A stretch of 64,000 nucleotides of DNA from NCBI GenBank assembly GCA_012517855.1, contig JAAYUD010000011.1, positions 124,001 through 188,000 of the forward strand. The letters are read 5' to 3'. This document shows positions 7,519-15,728 of the stretch, in pieces. The translations under genes were made by a program, and so were the position numbers. The first letter of the stretch is position 1; each line of letters starts with the position of its first letter. The notes beneath the pieces are model-generated. The model made no database searches and was not told the DNA's origin. It worked only from the letters and a program-made list of their open reading frames with translations. The stretch is from Bacteroidales bacterium. GTDB lineage: Bacteria > Bacteroidota > Bacteroidia > Bacteroidales > Bacteroidaceae.

Positions 7519-9774
7519 ATGAAAACATTTATTACTTCAGCATTTATCAGTTGTCTTTTGGGCACAGCCTATGCACAGACATCAAATTACCCTTTTCAGA
7601 ATATTCAACTACCGCTTGAACAACGAGTGACGGATTTGGTTAATCGCTTGACTCTCGAAGAGAAAGTGGCCCAAATGATGTATACCGCTCCCGCAATTCC
7701 AAGGCTTGGCGTGCCGGCTTATAATTGGTGGAATGAAGCTCTTCATGGAGTAGCCAGAACAGAAAAGAAAGTAACCGTCTTTCCGCAAGCTATCGGGGTT
7801 GCTGCAACATTCGATCCGATAACGGCATTTGACATGGGAACGGTAGCTTCTACAGAAGGCAGAGCTATCTATAACCAGTGTCGGAAAGAAGGGAAAGAAA
7901 TACTGATATACCATGGGCTTACCTATTGGACACCGAATATCAATATCTTTCGCGATCCACGTTGGGGTAGGGGACAAGAAACTTATGGAGAAGATCCTTA
8001 CCTTACGGGTCTGTTTGGGCTGAACATGGTAAAAGGCTTGCAAGGAACTGACACTAAGTATCTGAGGGCGGCTGCTTGTGCCAAACATTTTGCGGCACAT
8101 AGCGGACCAGAATTCGGGAGGCTTAGTTTCGATACTAAAGTAAATTTGCATGATTTGTTCGATACCTATCTTGCTGCTTTTCGTCAATTGGTGACAGAAG
8201 GTAATGTAGCCGGAGTGATGTGTGCTTATAATTCTTTGAATGGACAGCCGTGTTGTGGCAATAATCAGCTGATGATGGAAACATTGCGTTTGGATTGGGG
8301 CTTCAAAGGATATGTCACATCAGACTGTGGAGCTATTGAAGCCTTTATTACAGGTCATAAAAGTCAGCCTGATTCATTGAGTGCCGCCGTTTCGGCTGTG
8401 CTTAACAATACCGATTTGGAATGTGGAGGCAGCTATGGTGTACCTTCTGCCGATTATAAACAAGGTATTTATAGCAAACTGCTTGATGCCGTACACGAAG
8501 GAAAGGTTAGCGAAAAACGTCTGGATGAATCATTGATGAGGCTGTTTACGGTTAGGTTTAGATTGGGACAGTTCGACCCGGATAGTGTGGTACCTTATGC
8601 CCAAATACCTTGTTCTGTTATCGATTGTGCGGCGCATCGAGAAAAGGCATTGCAAATAGCACGAGAGAGCATTGTTCTTTTAAAGAATGAAAAGAAAATA
8701 TTGCCTCTAAATCCGGAAAGGGTAAAATCGGTGCTGGTTATTGGTCCGAATGCTAATAACGAAAAAGCGTTGTGGGCAAATTATAATGGGCTACCATCGT
8801 CGACTGATACTCCTTACAAAGGTATTGTCGAAAAGTTCAGTAAAGCAAAGGTAGACTATATGAAGGGATGTGATTATTATAGTACTGATAAAGGTCAATC
8901 ATCTTTTAAAGAAATTGCCAAGAAAGCATCTAAATATGATATTATTGTGTTTGTTGGAGGAATTAATGCGGATATGGAAGGTGAAAACGGTTCGGTTGAT
9001 GAAAATGGACCTGCTGCCCCATTTTTTAAAGGGGGCGATAAGACAACTTTGGTTTTTCCTGCTAAACAAACCGAACTCTTTGAACAACTTAAGGAGACTG
9101 GGCGTCCCATTGTTTTTGTCTGTATCTCCGGAAGTGCCCTCGCTTTTTGCAAAGAAGCGAGAGAAGCTAATGCCGTTATACAATTCTTTTATGGTGGACA
9201 GGCAACAGGTAAGGCTTTAGCCGATGTGCTGTCTGGTGATTATAATCCGGCAGGCAGGTTGCCTCTTACTTTCTATGCCAGCGACAGCGATCTGCCGTCT
9301 ATCGATAACTATTCGATGGAAAACCGTACTTATCGCTATTTCAAAGGTAAACCACTCTATCCGTTCGGATACGGATTGAGTTATACTTCTTTCAAATACA
9401 GCGATCTTAAGATGGTAGATAGAGCTATGTCAACCGATCGTGTTAGCGTTTCGGCAACAGTGACCAATACGGGGAAGACAGGTGGTGATGAAGTGGTGCA
9501 ACTTTATGTGAAGCATGATGCTGCGGAAGCTCCTATCGTTTCACTGAAGGGAGTGCAACGTATCTGTCTGAAAGCAGGAGAATCTAAAAATGTATTCTTT
9601 GAACTACTTTCTGCCGATTTGGGAATAGTCAATAAATCGGGATATCTTGTCAATAAGGCCGACCATATTACTATATATATAGGTGGAGGGCAGCCACAGT
9701 ATCCTACATCTACATCCGGCAATGCAGTAACACATGAACTAACGATCACGGGAGAACCTCATTACCTGCATTAG
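7519..9774 (+). CDS. Glycoside hydrolase family 3 beta-xylosidase/beta-glucosidase
   Basis: A 751-residue exported enzyme (signal peptide ending near GTAYA). Residues about 30-350 form the (beta/alpha)8 domain: WWNEALHGVAR and TVFPQAIGVAATFD are typical of the xylan beta-xylosidase branch of GH3, and VTSDCGAIEAF carries the probable catalytic nucleophile Asp269. An alpha/beta sandwich domain (around 380-590) and a C-terminal fibronectin-III-like domain (VSATVTNTGKTGGDEVVQLY) complete the usual layout. It would release terminal xylose, arabinose or glucose from oligosaccharides in the periplasm. The gene stands alone with its own -7 box and a strong terminator. Confidence 0.92.
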   Translation: MKTFITSAFISCLLGTAYAQTSNYPFQNIQLPLEQRVTDLVNRLTLEEKVAQMMYTAPAIPRLGVPAYNWWNEALHGVARTEKKVTVFPQAIGVAATFDPITAFDMGTVASTEGRAIYNQCRKEGKEILIYHGLTYWTPNINIFRDPRWGRGQETYGEDPYLTGLFGLNMVKGLQGTDTKYLRAAACAKHFAAHSGPEFGRLSFDTKVNLHDLFDTYLAAFRQLVTEGNVAGVMCAYNSLNGQPCCGNNQLMMETLRLDWGFKGYVTSDCGAIEAFITGHKSQPDSLSAAVSAVLNNTDLECGGSYGVPSADYKQGIYSKLLDAVHEGKVSEKRLDESLMRLFTVRFRLGQFDPDSVVPYAQIPCSVIDCAAHREKALQIARESIVLLKNEKKILPLNPERVKSVLVIGPNANNEKALWANYNGLPSSTDTPYKGIVEKFSKAKVDYMKGCDYYSTDKGQSSFKEIAKKASKYDIIVFVGGINADMEGENGSVDENGPAAPFFKGGDKTTLVFPAKQTELFEQLKETGRPIVFVCISGSALAFCKEAREANAVIQFFYGGQATGKALADVLSGDYNPAGRLPLTFYASDSDLPSIDNYSMENRTYRYFKGKPLYPFGYGLSYTSFKYSDLKMVDRAMSTDRVSVSATVTNTGKTGGDEVVQLYVKHDAAEAPIVSLKGVQRICLKAGESKNVFFELLSADLGIVNKSGYLVNKADHITIYIGGGQPQYPTSTSGNAVTHELTITGEPHYLH

Positions 9775-9821
9775 AATACCTACGTTCGGGATGAGAACTT
9801 AGGTATATCGTTGCTGTTTTG

Positions 9822-9859
9822 GCGGTCTATTTCAACAGAATCATGTTGAAATAGACCGC
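9822..9859 (+). terminator. Strong hairpin after the GH3 gene
   Basis: A perfect 16-bp stem (GCGGTCTATTTCAACA and its complement) with the loop GAATCA, followed by a T-rich stretch, 47 bases after the GH3 stop. It also marks the left edge of the decayed cassette that starts at about 9865. Confidence 0.8.
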
Positions 9860-9864
9860 TTTCT

Positions 9865-9956
9865 CTATTCGTACGTTTCCGCTACGATATTGTAACGAAA
9901 GGCATAATGCTCTGCCAAAATGCTTCTAAACGCTTTGTGAGACCTTTTTGAAAGGG
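9865..9956 (-). pseudogene. vapE-like gene fragment
   Basis: The minus-strand sequence aligns base by base with codons about 22-52 of the intact VapE gene at 51569, sharing for example AGCGTTTAGAAGCATTTT against ACGTTTAAAAGTATTTTT and GCGGAAACGTACGAAT against GCGGAGACGTACGAAT. One base is missing in the T-run and the match ends at a TAG directly after ACGTACGAA. The ATPase domain is absent, so no function remains. Confidence 0.75.
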
Positions 9957-10028
9957 TGAAATCTGTGAAACATACTGATGAAAGTTGGTTCATATCAGAA
10001 CGATTTTATGTTTTGTCCTAATAAAACT

Positions 10029-10118
10029 GTCGTTCCACATATGTGAGTTGATCGAATCACATATATGGAACGATCGACTCACATATGTGATTCGATCAAC
10101 TCACATATGTGGAACGAC
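10029..10118. repeat. Four-box palindrome (iteron) array, copy A
   Basis: Four 10-bp boxes, CACATATGTG at 10036, 10080 and 10102 and CACATATATG at 10058, lie at an exact 22-bp period with 12-bp spacers, flanked by GTCGTTC and GAACGAC. Nested in this, the outer 36 bases on each side form a perfect inverted repeat around an 18-base centre. Box spacing of about two helical turns suggests a site for a cooperatively binding dimeric protein. Confidence 0.8.
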
Positions 10119-10161
10119 AAAACTTGAATGAGTCAACAGAAATGCCTTAAATACGACAACG

Positions 10162-10360
10162 ATGATTCAATAAGATGTGTACAAAACACCTTCTCTCAGA
10201 GAAAAAGAATCGGATCACTTTCATGCGCGGGCAGTAAGCAAGGGAGTTTCAATACGGTGTGTACACCACAGATACCGAGTCAATACTTATTCGGCTGATA
10301 TACGAGGTCTACGATCCGCGTTTCATAACATACTAACACTAAGCAAGATAACCCCGTTTT
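10162..10360 (+). pseudogene. HU-like DNA-binding protein pseudogene, copy A
   Basis: Starting at ATG 10162 the frame reads MIQ-stop-DVYKTPSLREKESDHF and then HARAVSKGV, which is the start of the Bacteroidales HU-like DNA-binding family (typically M-x-Y-x-VY-x-TP ... HARVVxxGT). The frame has a stop at codon 4. About 130 bases present in copy B are deleted at an AGGG microhomology, which shifts the frame before the GSF region. The gene is dead. It is divergent from the vapE fragment across the box array. Confidence 0.65.
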
Positions 10361-10499
10361 GAGGTCCCGTAAATAAGCCGTGCCTGCGTACGCCGCTCAT
10401 AATCAATATGATAATATGACAGAAACTTTAGCGAAAATAAGAAGCGGCAGAACTATTAGGCTAACCAGAATAGCTCAAGTATTACAATCGTTGTTTCGG

Positions 10500-10997
10500 C
10501 TATAAAATTTTGATAGCAATAGCGGCACATGCTTCAGCATCGGCAAGAGCATGATGATGCTTTGTCAAGTCGTATCCGCAATGCGCTGCTACCGTTTGCA
10601 ATTGGTGGTTGGGTAGCGATTTTCCAAAAATTTTGCGTGAAGCACGGCAAGTGCATAGAAAATGATAATCAGGATATGTCAAATGGTATGTGGCATAAAC
10701 TGCCTTAAGGCAGCCTTCATCGAAAGGGCTATTGTGAGCTATTAATGGTAGGTTACCTATGAGTGGAGCAATTTCTGCCCATACCGTGGGGAAGTCGTCG
10801 GCATCGTCCGTATCAATAAAAGTGAGTCCATGGATCTCTGTATTCCAATGACTGTAGAAGTTTGGACAAGGACGAATTAAATGATACGTTTTGTTTTTTA
10901 TCTTGCCGTCAGCCACAAAAACTAACCCTACGCTGCAAACACTGGATGGAAAACGATTTGCCGTTTCAAAATCTATTGCAACAAAATCTTTTATCAT
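10500..10997 (-). CDS. DEDDh 3'-5' exonuclease (DnaQ/epsilon-like)
   Basis: A 165-residue single-domain exonuclease. Exo I is FVAIDFETAN (Asp and Glu metal ligands), exo II is PLIAHNSPFDEGCL, and exo III is HHHALADAEACA with the catalytic His-x5-Asp pattern of the DEDDh class. The family removes nucleotides from 3' ends of DNA or RNA. It lacks any polymerase or helicase fusion, so it is probably a stand-alone proofreading or repair nuclease. It is the last gene of the minus-strand run, 21 bases after thiL. Confidence 0.9.
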   Translation of the reverse strand: MIKDFVAIDFETANRFPSSVCSVGLVFVADGKIKNKTYHLIRPCPNFYSHWNTEIHGLTFIDTDDADDFPTVWAEIAPLIGNLPLIAHNSPFDEGCLKAVYATYHLTYPDYHFLCTCRASRKIFGKSLPNHQLQTVAAHCGYDLTKHHHALADAEACAAIAIKIL

Positions 10998-11018
10998 CTC
11001 ACATCGAAATAAAACATA

Positions 11019-12044
11019 CTAGCAATGTTGCCAGCCTTGTGCTTTTAGTTCAAACTCGTTTCCGTCTCGAGCGATAAGGGCGTAGCCTAATTCGGGGGCC
11101 GTGATGCTACCTATTAATTTTACTCCTTCTATTTTGATTATCTTGTCGTGGTCGCCAATAGGCACAGTGAAGAGTAATTCATAGTCTTCTCCTCCATTTA
11201 GAGCACAGGTTGATACATTCATGTTCAACTCTTCTGCCATTACGGCTGTTTGATAATCAATAGGTATATGTTCTTCGTAGAGCCGGCAACCTACCTTACT
11301 TTGTTTACAGATGTGCAGCATCTCGGACGATAAGCCATCCGAAATGTCCATCATAGCAGTAGGTTTAATATCAGCCTCTGCAAGTTGCTGTATAATATCG
11401 CGGCGAGCTTCGGGCTTAAGTTGGCGTTCGAGCAAATATTCTTTCCCTTCAAAATTGGGTTGGGTATCTTCTCCTGCTCCTTTCAATACGGATTTTTCGC
11501 GTTCCAACAATTGCAGTCCCATATAGGCTCCTCCAAGGTCCCCAGTGACGCATACTAAATCATTTTCCTTAGCTCCGTTACGGTAGACGATATTACCGGC
11601 CTCGGCTTCGCCAATGCAAGTAATGCTGATAGTAAGTCCTGTCATTGACGAACAGGTATCTCCGCCGACAATGTCGACATTATAGTGTTCGCAAGCAAGT
11701 CGAATCCCAGCGTAAAGAGCATCGATGTCTTCTACAGAAAATCTTTTTGAAATGCCGAGTGAAACAGTTATTTGCTTAGGGCATCCGTTCATGGCATAGA
11801 TATCTGAGAAGTTGACGACAGCTGCTTTATAACCGAGGTGTTTCAAAGGAAAATAGGTTAAATCAAAATGAATACCTTCCAATAACATATCGGTGGTGAC
11901 TAATGTCATTTTATTATCGTAGGAAAGTACTGCTGCATCGTCGCCGACACCGTATTTGGAAGAAGAGTGATGTAGTTTGATATCTTCGGTCAGGTGTTTG
12001 ATAAGACCGAATTCTCCTAAAGTTGCAATTTCCGTTCTTTGCAT
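11019..12044 (-). CDS. thiL: Thiamine-monophosphate kinase
   Basis: A 341-residue cytosolic enzyme that phosphorylates thiamine phosphate to thiamine diphosphate with ATP. Visible motifs: GVGDDAAVL and TTDMLLEGIHFDL near the N-terminus, GGDTCSS, DISDGLSSEM and GGEDYELLFT, in the order seen in ThiL/PurM-fold proteins. Length and start (MQRTEIATLGEFGLI) are normal. The start is 2 bases after the purine nucleoside phosphorylase stop, so translation is probably coupled. Confidence 0.95.
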   Translation of the reverse strand: MQRTEIATLGEFGLIKHLTEDIKLHHSSSKYGVGDDAAVLSYDNKMTLVTTDMLLEGIHFDLTYFPLKHLGYKAAVVNFSDIYAMNGCPKQITVSLGISKRFSVEDIDALYAGIRLACEHYNVDIVGGDTCSSMTGLTISITCIGEAEAGNIVYRNGAKENDLVCVTGDLGGAYMGLQLLEREKSVLKGAGEDTQPNFEGKEYLLERQLKPEARRDIIQQLAEADIKPTAMMDISDGLSSEMLHICKQSKVGCRLYEEHIPIDYQTAVMAEELNMNVSTCALNGGEDYELLFTVPIGDHDKIIKIEGVKLIGSITAPELGYALIARDGNEFELKAQGWQHC

Positions 12045-12046
12045 TG

Positions 12047-12853
12047 TTATAGCTTTTCTATCAGTTCTTTGAAGATAAGAGTCATGTTAGGTTCCGAATT
12101 GTCGGCTGCCTCTTGGACGGCAAGGTGGTTTACTTCCATGATATGGTTTTCGACACCTAAGTCCGTAACCACGGATATGCCGAATACTTTCATGTCACAA
12201 TGACGTGCAACAATGACTTCGGGTACGGTAGACATACCTACAGCATCGGCGCCGAACATGCGGAACATGCGATATTCGTGGAGAGTTTCATAAGTGGGTC
12301 CTTGAGTTCCCAAATATACTCCTTGTCGTACTTCGATGTGGTGTTCCTTGGCAATTTCCAGTGCCATGGCTATTAGTTTTTTATCATAAGGCTCTCCCAT
12401 GTTTGGGAAACGATCGCCATATAAATTCTTTCCACGGAGCGGATGTTCGGGGAAGTAATTGATGTGATCAGTGATAATCATCAGATCGCCTACCTTGTAA
12501 TCGGGATTCGTCGCACCACTGGCATTCGAAACAAATAGGGTTTTGATGCCAAGTTCGTGCATTACTCTGACCGGGAAGGTTACTTCTTGCATAGAGTATC
12601 CTTCGTAGTAGTGAAAACGCCCTTGCATTGCCATGATATCTTTGCCACCTAGTTTGCCGAAGATAAGTTTACCGGAGTGACCTTCGACTGTCGATACGGG
12701 AAAATGGGGAATTTCGGTATATGGAATTTCTAATTTATCTGTTATGTGATCGGCTAAATGTCCTAATCCTGTACCCAGAATGACTGCTATTTCCGGAGCC
12801 GTATGTACTTTATTGCGTAGAAAGCCTGCTGTTTCTTTGATTTTTTCTAACAT
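12047..12853 (-). CDS. Purine-nucleoside phosphorylase
   Basis: A 268-residue PNP of the trimeric type that converts inosine or guanosine plus phosphate into the base and ribose-1-phosphate. Motifs: ILGTGLGHL (phosphate loop), HFPVSTVEGHSGKLIFG, MQGRFHYYEGY, VSNASGATNPDYKVGDLM and FGADAVGMSTVPEVIVARH (purine and ribose site). The gene overlaps the end of lpxK by 44 bases, an unusually long coding overlap; the downstream ATG choices would shorten a well-conserved start. Confidence 0.93.
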   Translation of the reverse strand: MLEKIKETAGFLRNKVHTAPEIAVILGTGLGHLADHITDKLEIPYTEIPHFPVSTVEGHSGKLIFGKLGGKDIMAMQGRFHYYEGYSMQEVTFPVRVMHELGIKTLFVSNASGATNPDYKVGDLMIITDHINYFPEHPLRGKNLYGDRFPNMGEPYDKKLIAMALEIAKEHHIEVRQGVYLGTQGPTYETLHEYRMFRMFGADAVGMSTVPEVIVARHCDMKVFGISVVTDLGVENHIMEVNHLAVQEAADNSEPNMTLIFKELIEKL

Positions 12854-13922
12854 AGTCTAATATAATTTGATTGAATGATTCTTTTTTATCTTGTAAAAGG
12901 TTGATGCGCACCGGAAGAATATATAGATTCTTTTTCACTTCTTCGCTCATTTCAAGATGTGAACGAAGTCGTGCTGCATCTTTTTCGGTTGTGATAATAA
13001 TACGTTTGCCCTGCGGGAGTCTTTCAAACTTTTCATTGAGCCGTCTTATGTCTTCCACCGAGAAGTCGTGATGATCTGCAAAGTGTATAGGAAACACTTC
13101 TTCGACACACTCTCTCAACTTGTTGACTAGTGGTTCAGGATTGGCAATGCCCGTAACGAGCAGTACAGACGTATCTTCTTTTAATTCTGAAAGCGGCATC
13201 GTTTTAAGCTTATCGCTTTTGAACATCATATAAAGATTTCCATAGCTGAGTTGCGAAAAAAACAATTTTTGATAGGGTAGTAAATTAACACCTTTGCTAA
13301 TAACGTTGAAGTCGATGGGCTTGATGTCGTCCGGACATTTGGTTACGATGACTATCTGAGCGCGGTCTTTGCCAGCAATGGGTTCACGCAATCTGCCTGC
13401 CGGAAGCAGTTTGTCATGATAAAACGGGCGGAAGCAACTGGTGAGTAAAATATTCAGTCCGGCTGAAACATATCGATGTTGAAATGCATCGTCGAGTAGA
13501 ATAATGTCGACACTCGGATTTTTTAATGCCATCAGGTTCTCTATACCCCTACAACGATTACTGTCGACTGCTACCTTGATGTTGGGGAATTTCTTCATTA
13601 TTTGGAAAGGTTCATCTCCAATTTCTTCGGCAGTGCTATGTGGCGTAGCCAGAATATAGTCTTTGGTATGCCTTTTATATCCTCTGCTCAGCACGGCAAT
13701 ATTAAACTCTTTATGGAGAAGGCGGATAAGATATTCCGTATGGGGCGTTTTCCCGGTACCGCCTACTGCCAAATTGCCTACACAAATAATGGGTATGTCG
13801 AATCGACGAGTATGTAGGGCAATCTTTTTATCGAAAAGGAAATTTCGAAAATTAACTGCCATACCGTATAGATACGATATAGGAGTAAGCCATTTATCAA
13901 TATGAATATCTTTGTGGTACAT
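12810..13922 (-). CDS. lpxK: Tetraacyldisaccharide 4'-kinase
   Basis: A 370-residue inner-membrane-associated kinase that phosphorylates the 4' position of the lipid A disaccharide precursor. The Walker A loop VGNLAVGGTGKTPHTEYL is near residue 50, and the N-terminal hydrophobic helix (WLTPISYLYGMAVNFRNFLF) is typical. DDAFQHRYV and the C-terminal DHHDFS and TTEKDAARL blocks complete the family pattern. It starts 5 bases after the sppA stop and overlaps the next gene, so it belongs to the same operon. Confidence 0.95.
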   Translation of the reverse strand: MYHKDIHIDKWLTPISYLYGMAVNFRNFLFDKKIALHTRRFDIPIICVGNLAVGGTGKTPHTEYLIRLLHKEFNIAVLSRGYKRHTKDYILATPHSTAEEIGDEPFQIMKKFPNIKVAVDSNRCRGIENLMALKNPSVDIILLDDAFQHRYVSAGLNILLTSCFRPFYHDKLLPAGRLREPIAGKDRAQIVIVTKCPDDIKPIDFNVISKGVNLLPYQKLFFSQLSYGNLYMMFKSDKLKTMPLSELKEDTSVLLVTGIANPEPLVNKLRECVEEVFPIHFADHHDFSVEDIRRLNEKFERLPQGKRIIITTEKDAARLRSHLEMSEEVKKNLYILPVRINLLQDKKESFNQIILDYVRKNQRNSRLSTQ

Positions 13923-13927
13923 ATTAA

Positions 13928-15706
13928 TTAGTTAATATTAAGGAAGAAAGGAATTCGAGCTTGAATAGTCGGTTGCTTTTGAAGCGAATTGATAAAAGAA
14001 AACGCTTCGTAATAGTTCCCTAATCGACTCTTCAGTAATTTGGTTTCTATATAATTGTCCGGTTTCTCTTTCAATAAGGTGGAGAGAATGCTCTTTTGTT
14101 CAGGATATGACATAACGGAATAGGCCGATACTTTTGATAGTTTTGCGGCAATGGCAATTGCTTTATCCATATTGCCCATTTCGTCTACCAATCCTAGTTT
14201 TAAGGCTTTTTCGCCACTCCAAACCCGACCTTGGGCAATGTTTTCGATAGCTGCTGTGCTCATCTTGCGTCCTTTAGCGCATCGTGAAACAAAAGTGTTA
14301 TAGCCGTTAGCAATCCGCATTTGAATTAGTGATTTTTCTTCCGGAGTCAGCGAAGTGCCCAATACTCCCATATCAGACATTTTGTTCGTCTTGACGCCGT
14401 CGAAAGTCAATCCTATCTTGTTGGCCAACTTGGTGAAATTCGGTATTACACCGAAGATACCGATGGAACCGGTAAGCGTAGTGGGTTCTGCAACAATTTT
14501 GTTTGCTCCGCATGAAATGTAATAGCCGCCTGATGCAGCATAGTCACTCATCGAAACGACAACCGGTTTTTTGGCTTTCAGTAATTGGATAGCATGCCAT
14601 ATTTGTTCTGATGCGAAAGCGCTTCCGCCGGGAGAGTTGACACGTAGAACGACAGCTTTTACATCGTCGTTTTCACGTAAGTCGCGCAAATCGGAGACAA
14701 CTTCGTCACCTACAATTTGTTCGTCGGATAGAGAAGAGGACGTTGATGATTCATCTACAATTTCGCCGCAAGCGTAATAGACTGCAATTTCATTACCACT
14801 TTTGTCTTTGGATGTTTTATCTTTTACATTGAGCATGTCGTTGATACCAAGAATATTGAGATTATCATCTTTGCCTATACCTACTTTCTTCTTCAAATAA
14901 TCTTTTACTTCCGATTTGTATAGTAGAGTGTCTGCCATATGAGTGCTGACACACACTTTAGCTTCATTGAATAAAACGGTTCCCTTGTCGGCTATTTCGT
15001 TTAATGTAGAAGGGGTCAGGTGACGTGAAGCAGCTACATCTTTAACCATTTTTCCCCATAAGGAACCAAGTAATTCTGTCATCTGAAGGCGATTGGCATC
15101 ACTCATCGAAGTAGAAGTCAAAGGTTCTACAGCCGATTTGAATGTACCTACTTTGAATACTTGTTGCTCGATCCCCAATTTGTCGAAAAGGTTTTTCATA
15201 TATGTTATCTGAGTAGACAAACCTTTCCATCCGATAGACCCTTGTGGGTTGAGTATGATTTTATCTGCGACACTCGAAAGATAATAAAGTCCTTGAGTAT
15301 ATGTGTCGCTATATGCAATGATGAATTTTTTGCTCTTCTTAAAGTCCAGCAATGCATCTCTGATTTCCTGATATGAAGCAAACGAACTGCTAAGCAATTT
15401 AGCTTGAATGTATATGCCCTTGATATCTTCGTTGGATTTAGCTTTTTTGATAGCTGATATAACATCGTCCAGCCCTATCGACTTGTCTTCATCACCGAAT
15501 ATCCTAGCCCATGGTTTATCCTGAACACGTTCGGAAAGTTGTCCATCTAAATTAAGCATCAAAATAGAATTCTTTTTAACAGTAACTGATGTGTCTGACG
15601 AAGCAGCAATGCCCGAAATAATCATGATACCGATAAAAAAGAATATCACACCGGTAATAATAAGACCGGTTACAGTCGCTAGCGTGTATTTCAGAAAATC
15701 TTTCAT
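13928..15706 (-). CDS. sppA: Signal peptide peptidase SppA, long (67-kDa) type
   Basis: From the ATG at 15706 this is 592 residues with one N-terminal membrane segment (VTGLIITGVIFFFIGIMII) and two tandem ClpP-fold repeats in the periplasm. The second repeat carries SPGGSAFASEQ and SMSDYAASGGYYIS with the nucleophile Ser; the general-base Lys sits in the first repeat near GLYYLSSVADKI. It degrades leftover signal peptides. The frame stays open for 25 more codons upstream, but the MKDFLKY start gives the expected membrane anchor and avoids overlap with nadD. Confidence 0.94.
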   Translation of the reverse strand: MKDFLKYTLATVTGLIITGVIFFFIGIMIISGIAASSDTSVTVKKNSILMLNLDGQLSERVQDKPWARIFGDEDKSIGLDDVISAIKKAKSNEDIKGIYIQAKLLSSSFASYQEIRDALLDFKKSKKFIIAYSDTYTQGLYYLSSVADKIILNPQGSIGWKGLSTQITYMKNLFDKLGIEQQVFKVGTFKSAVEPLTSTSMSDANRLQMTELLGSLWGKMVKDVAASRHLTPSTLNEIADKGTVLFNEAKVCVSTHMADTLLYKSEVKDYLKKKVGIGKDDNLNILGINDMLNVKDKTSKDKSGNEIAVYYACGEIVDESSTSSSLSDEQIVGDEVVSDLRDLRENDDVKAVVLRVNSPGGSAFASEQIWHAIQLLKAKKPVVVSMSDYAASGGYYISCGANKIVAEPTTLTGSIGIFGVIPNFTKLANKIGLTFDGVKTNKMSDMGVLGTSLTPEEKSLIQMRIANGYNTFVSRCAKGRKMSTAAIENIAQGRVWSGEKALKLGLVDEMGNMDKAIAIAAKLSKVSAYSVMSYPEQKSILSTLLKEKPDNYIETKLLKSRLGNYYEAFSFINSLQKQPTIQARIPFFLNIN

Positions 15707-15728
15707 AATTATATTATTTGTTTTAATG

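Larger units (their letters stand above)
9865..10450 (-). mobile_element. Decayed HU-iteron-VapE cassette, copy A
   Basis: Read on the minus strand, this stretch matches 50865-51720 on the plus strand along its length. In order come an HU-like pseudogene, the block CCCTTGCTTACTGCCCGCGC, a four-box palindrome array, the block TCTGATATGAACCAACTTTC, and a fragment of vapE that breaks off after codon ~52. Copy A is therefore an inverted, shortened relative of the cassette at 50.9-52.7 kb. The limits are approximate; the left edge abuts the GH3 terminator. Confidence 0.75.

Noticed and set aside
10029-10118. CRISPR-like array (four repeats with regular spacing)
   Set aside because: The repeats are 10 bp with 12-bp spacers that are themselves related, far too short for CRISPR.
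10177-10362. A 61-codon frame starting MYKTPSLREKE
   Set aside because: The residues match the HU-like family only after a stop at codon 4, and the deletion shifts the frame midway; it is a pseudogene.
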